Assembly (NCBI GenBank): GCA_031216915.1
Contig: CM062292.1
Coordinates: 206,977,262 to 207,041,261, forward strand
DNA: 64,000 nt
Reading direction: 5' to 3'
Source of the DNA: Pictodentalium vernedei
Taxonomy: Eukaryota; Mollusca; Scaphopoda; Dentaliida; Dentaliidae
The notes under the pieces are model-generated. The model saw only the letters and a program-made list of their open reading frames with translations, was not told the DNA's origin and did no database searches. This document shows, one piece after another, positions 63,525 through 64,000 of the stretch (its first letter is position 1; each line of letters opens with the position of its first letter). Made by a program: the position numbers and the translations under genes.

Positions 63525-63923
63525 GGGGGCGCGGTGGCTTTGCGGTGACCGGTTCTCGTCAGATTACCGAAGTTAAGCAACGTCGAGCCCGGTTAGTCCT
63601 TGGATGGATGACCGTTTGAGCGATCGATTCGGACTCCCGCGCTGTGTATTTGGGCAAGGCACTTAACCCTCATTGTCCACATGGGGGCACAATGACGCCG
63701 TGTACTAAGGCGTACTGTACGCCCGATGATGCGCATGTCTTCAACCAATCTAGCCCTGACTGTGCTGCAGTGCGGAGTTAATATGTTGGGGAGCTGGCAG
63801 CTGCTTGTCGTTGCTCGGTGGTTCTCTCCGGGTACTCCGGTTACCTCCAGCCGTAAAACAGTCACGGTCATGATTAGGCATTGTGCATAAGTATGTGACC
63901 TTACAAACCAAGAAATAAATAAA
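63525..63923 (+). repeat. 5S rRNA-derived SINE with perfect 12-bp target duplication
   Basis: After GGGGGCGCGGTGGCTTTGCG the head (about 63551-63614) reads TTCTCGTCAGATTACCGAAG, TTAAGCAACGTCGAGCCCGG and TTAGTCCTTGGATGGATGAC. This is 5S rRNA sequence including the internal A box (AAGTTAAGCAACGTCG) and C box (GCCCGGTTAGTCCTTGGATG). The body and tail are shared with the tRNA-headed SINEs (GATGACGCCGTGTACTAAGG ... ATTGTGCATAAGTATGTGAC). TATTGACCAGCA occurs at 63513-63524 and 63924-63935. Confidence 0.93.
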
Positions 63924-64000
63924 TATTGACCAGCACTGATTAAAAATAGTACTATGGAGACTTCAAATTTAAATAACATCAAATCATCACAGCTGCATGT

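Noticed and set aside
63551-63614. Genuine 5S rRNA gene.
   Set aside because: Only part of 5S is present, with substitutions, and it is fused to a SINE body inside a target duplication.

Overview
This is animal nuclear DNA, probably from a marine invertebrate. It shows no bacterial gene density, operons or ribosome binding sites. Instead it has small exons with GT-AG introns, tRNA- and 5S rRNA-derived SINEs, non-LTR and LTR retroelement remains, Tc1/mariner remains, many foldback MITEs, satellites and poly-C/poly-G tracts. I cannot name the species.

The only host gene I can support is a cytochrome P450 on the minus strand, most like the CYP46A (cholesterol 24-hydroxylase) family. Six exons with matching splice phases lie at 59023-58910, 49454-49298, 44030-43968, 28233-28161, 19578-19383 and 15909-15824. 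Joined, they give 689 nt (229 codons plus 2 nt) in one open frame. A probable C-helix exon lies near 63.4 kb. The gene spans about 48 kb, and its introns of 3.5 to 15.7 kb hold almost everything else in the window. The N-terminal exons must lie beyond the right edge, and the heme-cysteine exon was not found.

The most striking content is a family of three related mobile elements: I at 7868-13332, II at 35133-38343 and III at 38371-43719. Element II is a giant palindrome with about 1.06-kb arms, AGTAGTATG termini and a 6-bp target duplication (CACGAC). Element III appears to be flanked by a different 6-bp duplication (AAGTTT) and lies 15 bp beyond II's duplication. Terminal AG, 6-bp duplications and long inverted repeats are the signature of Maverick/Polinton (adintovirus-like) elements. 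None of the Polinton core genes (polymerase B, integrase, ATPase, capsid) is present. Elements I and III share a set of small unfamiliar proteins: a zinc finger, a repeated Cys-containing module ending near a PLT/PMT motif, and a charged coiled-coil type protein. The arms carry a dense cluster of palindromic transcription-factor-like sites (TGACGTCA, GTCACGTGAC, TGCGCATGCGCA, GCCGCCATCTTG).

Layout: 0.6-3.2 kb, degenerate non-LTR retrotransposon; 3.8-7.5 kb, old diverged repeats; 7.9-13.3, element I; 15.8-28.2, P450 exons, a Tc1-like pseudogene and foldbacks; 25.7-26.4, decayed chromodomain ORF; 28.3-30.1, second non-LTR element; 31-33, foldbacks; 35.1-43.7, elements II and III; 47.2-48.4, tandem repeat; 52.3-53.1, second Tc1-like pseudogene; 53.5-58.7, a TTAA-flanked TIR element holding a very young LTR-type element that encodes only a chromodomain protein; 59.5-61.7, satellite with two alternating monomer types; 62-64, MITEs and SINEs, including a 5S-derived SINE.

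All coordinates and matches were made by eye. Family assignments rest on motif recognition, not on searches.
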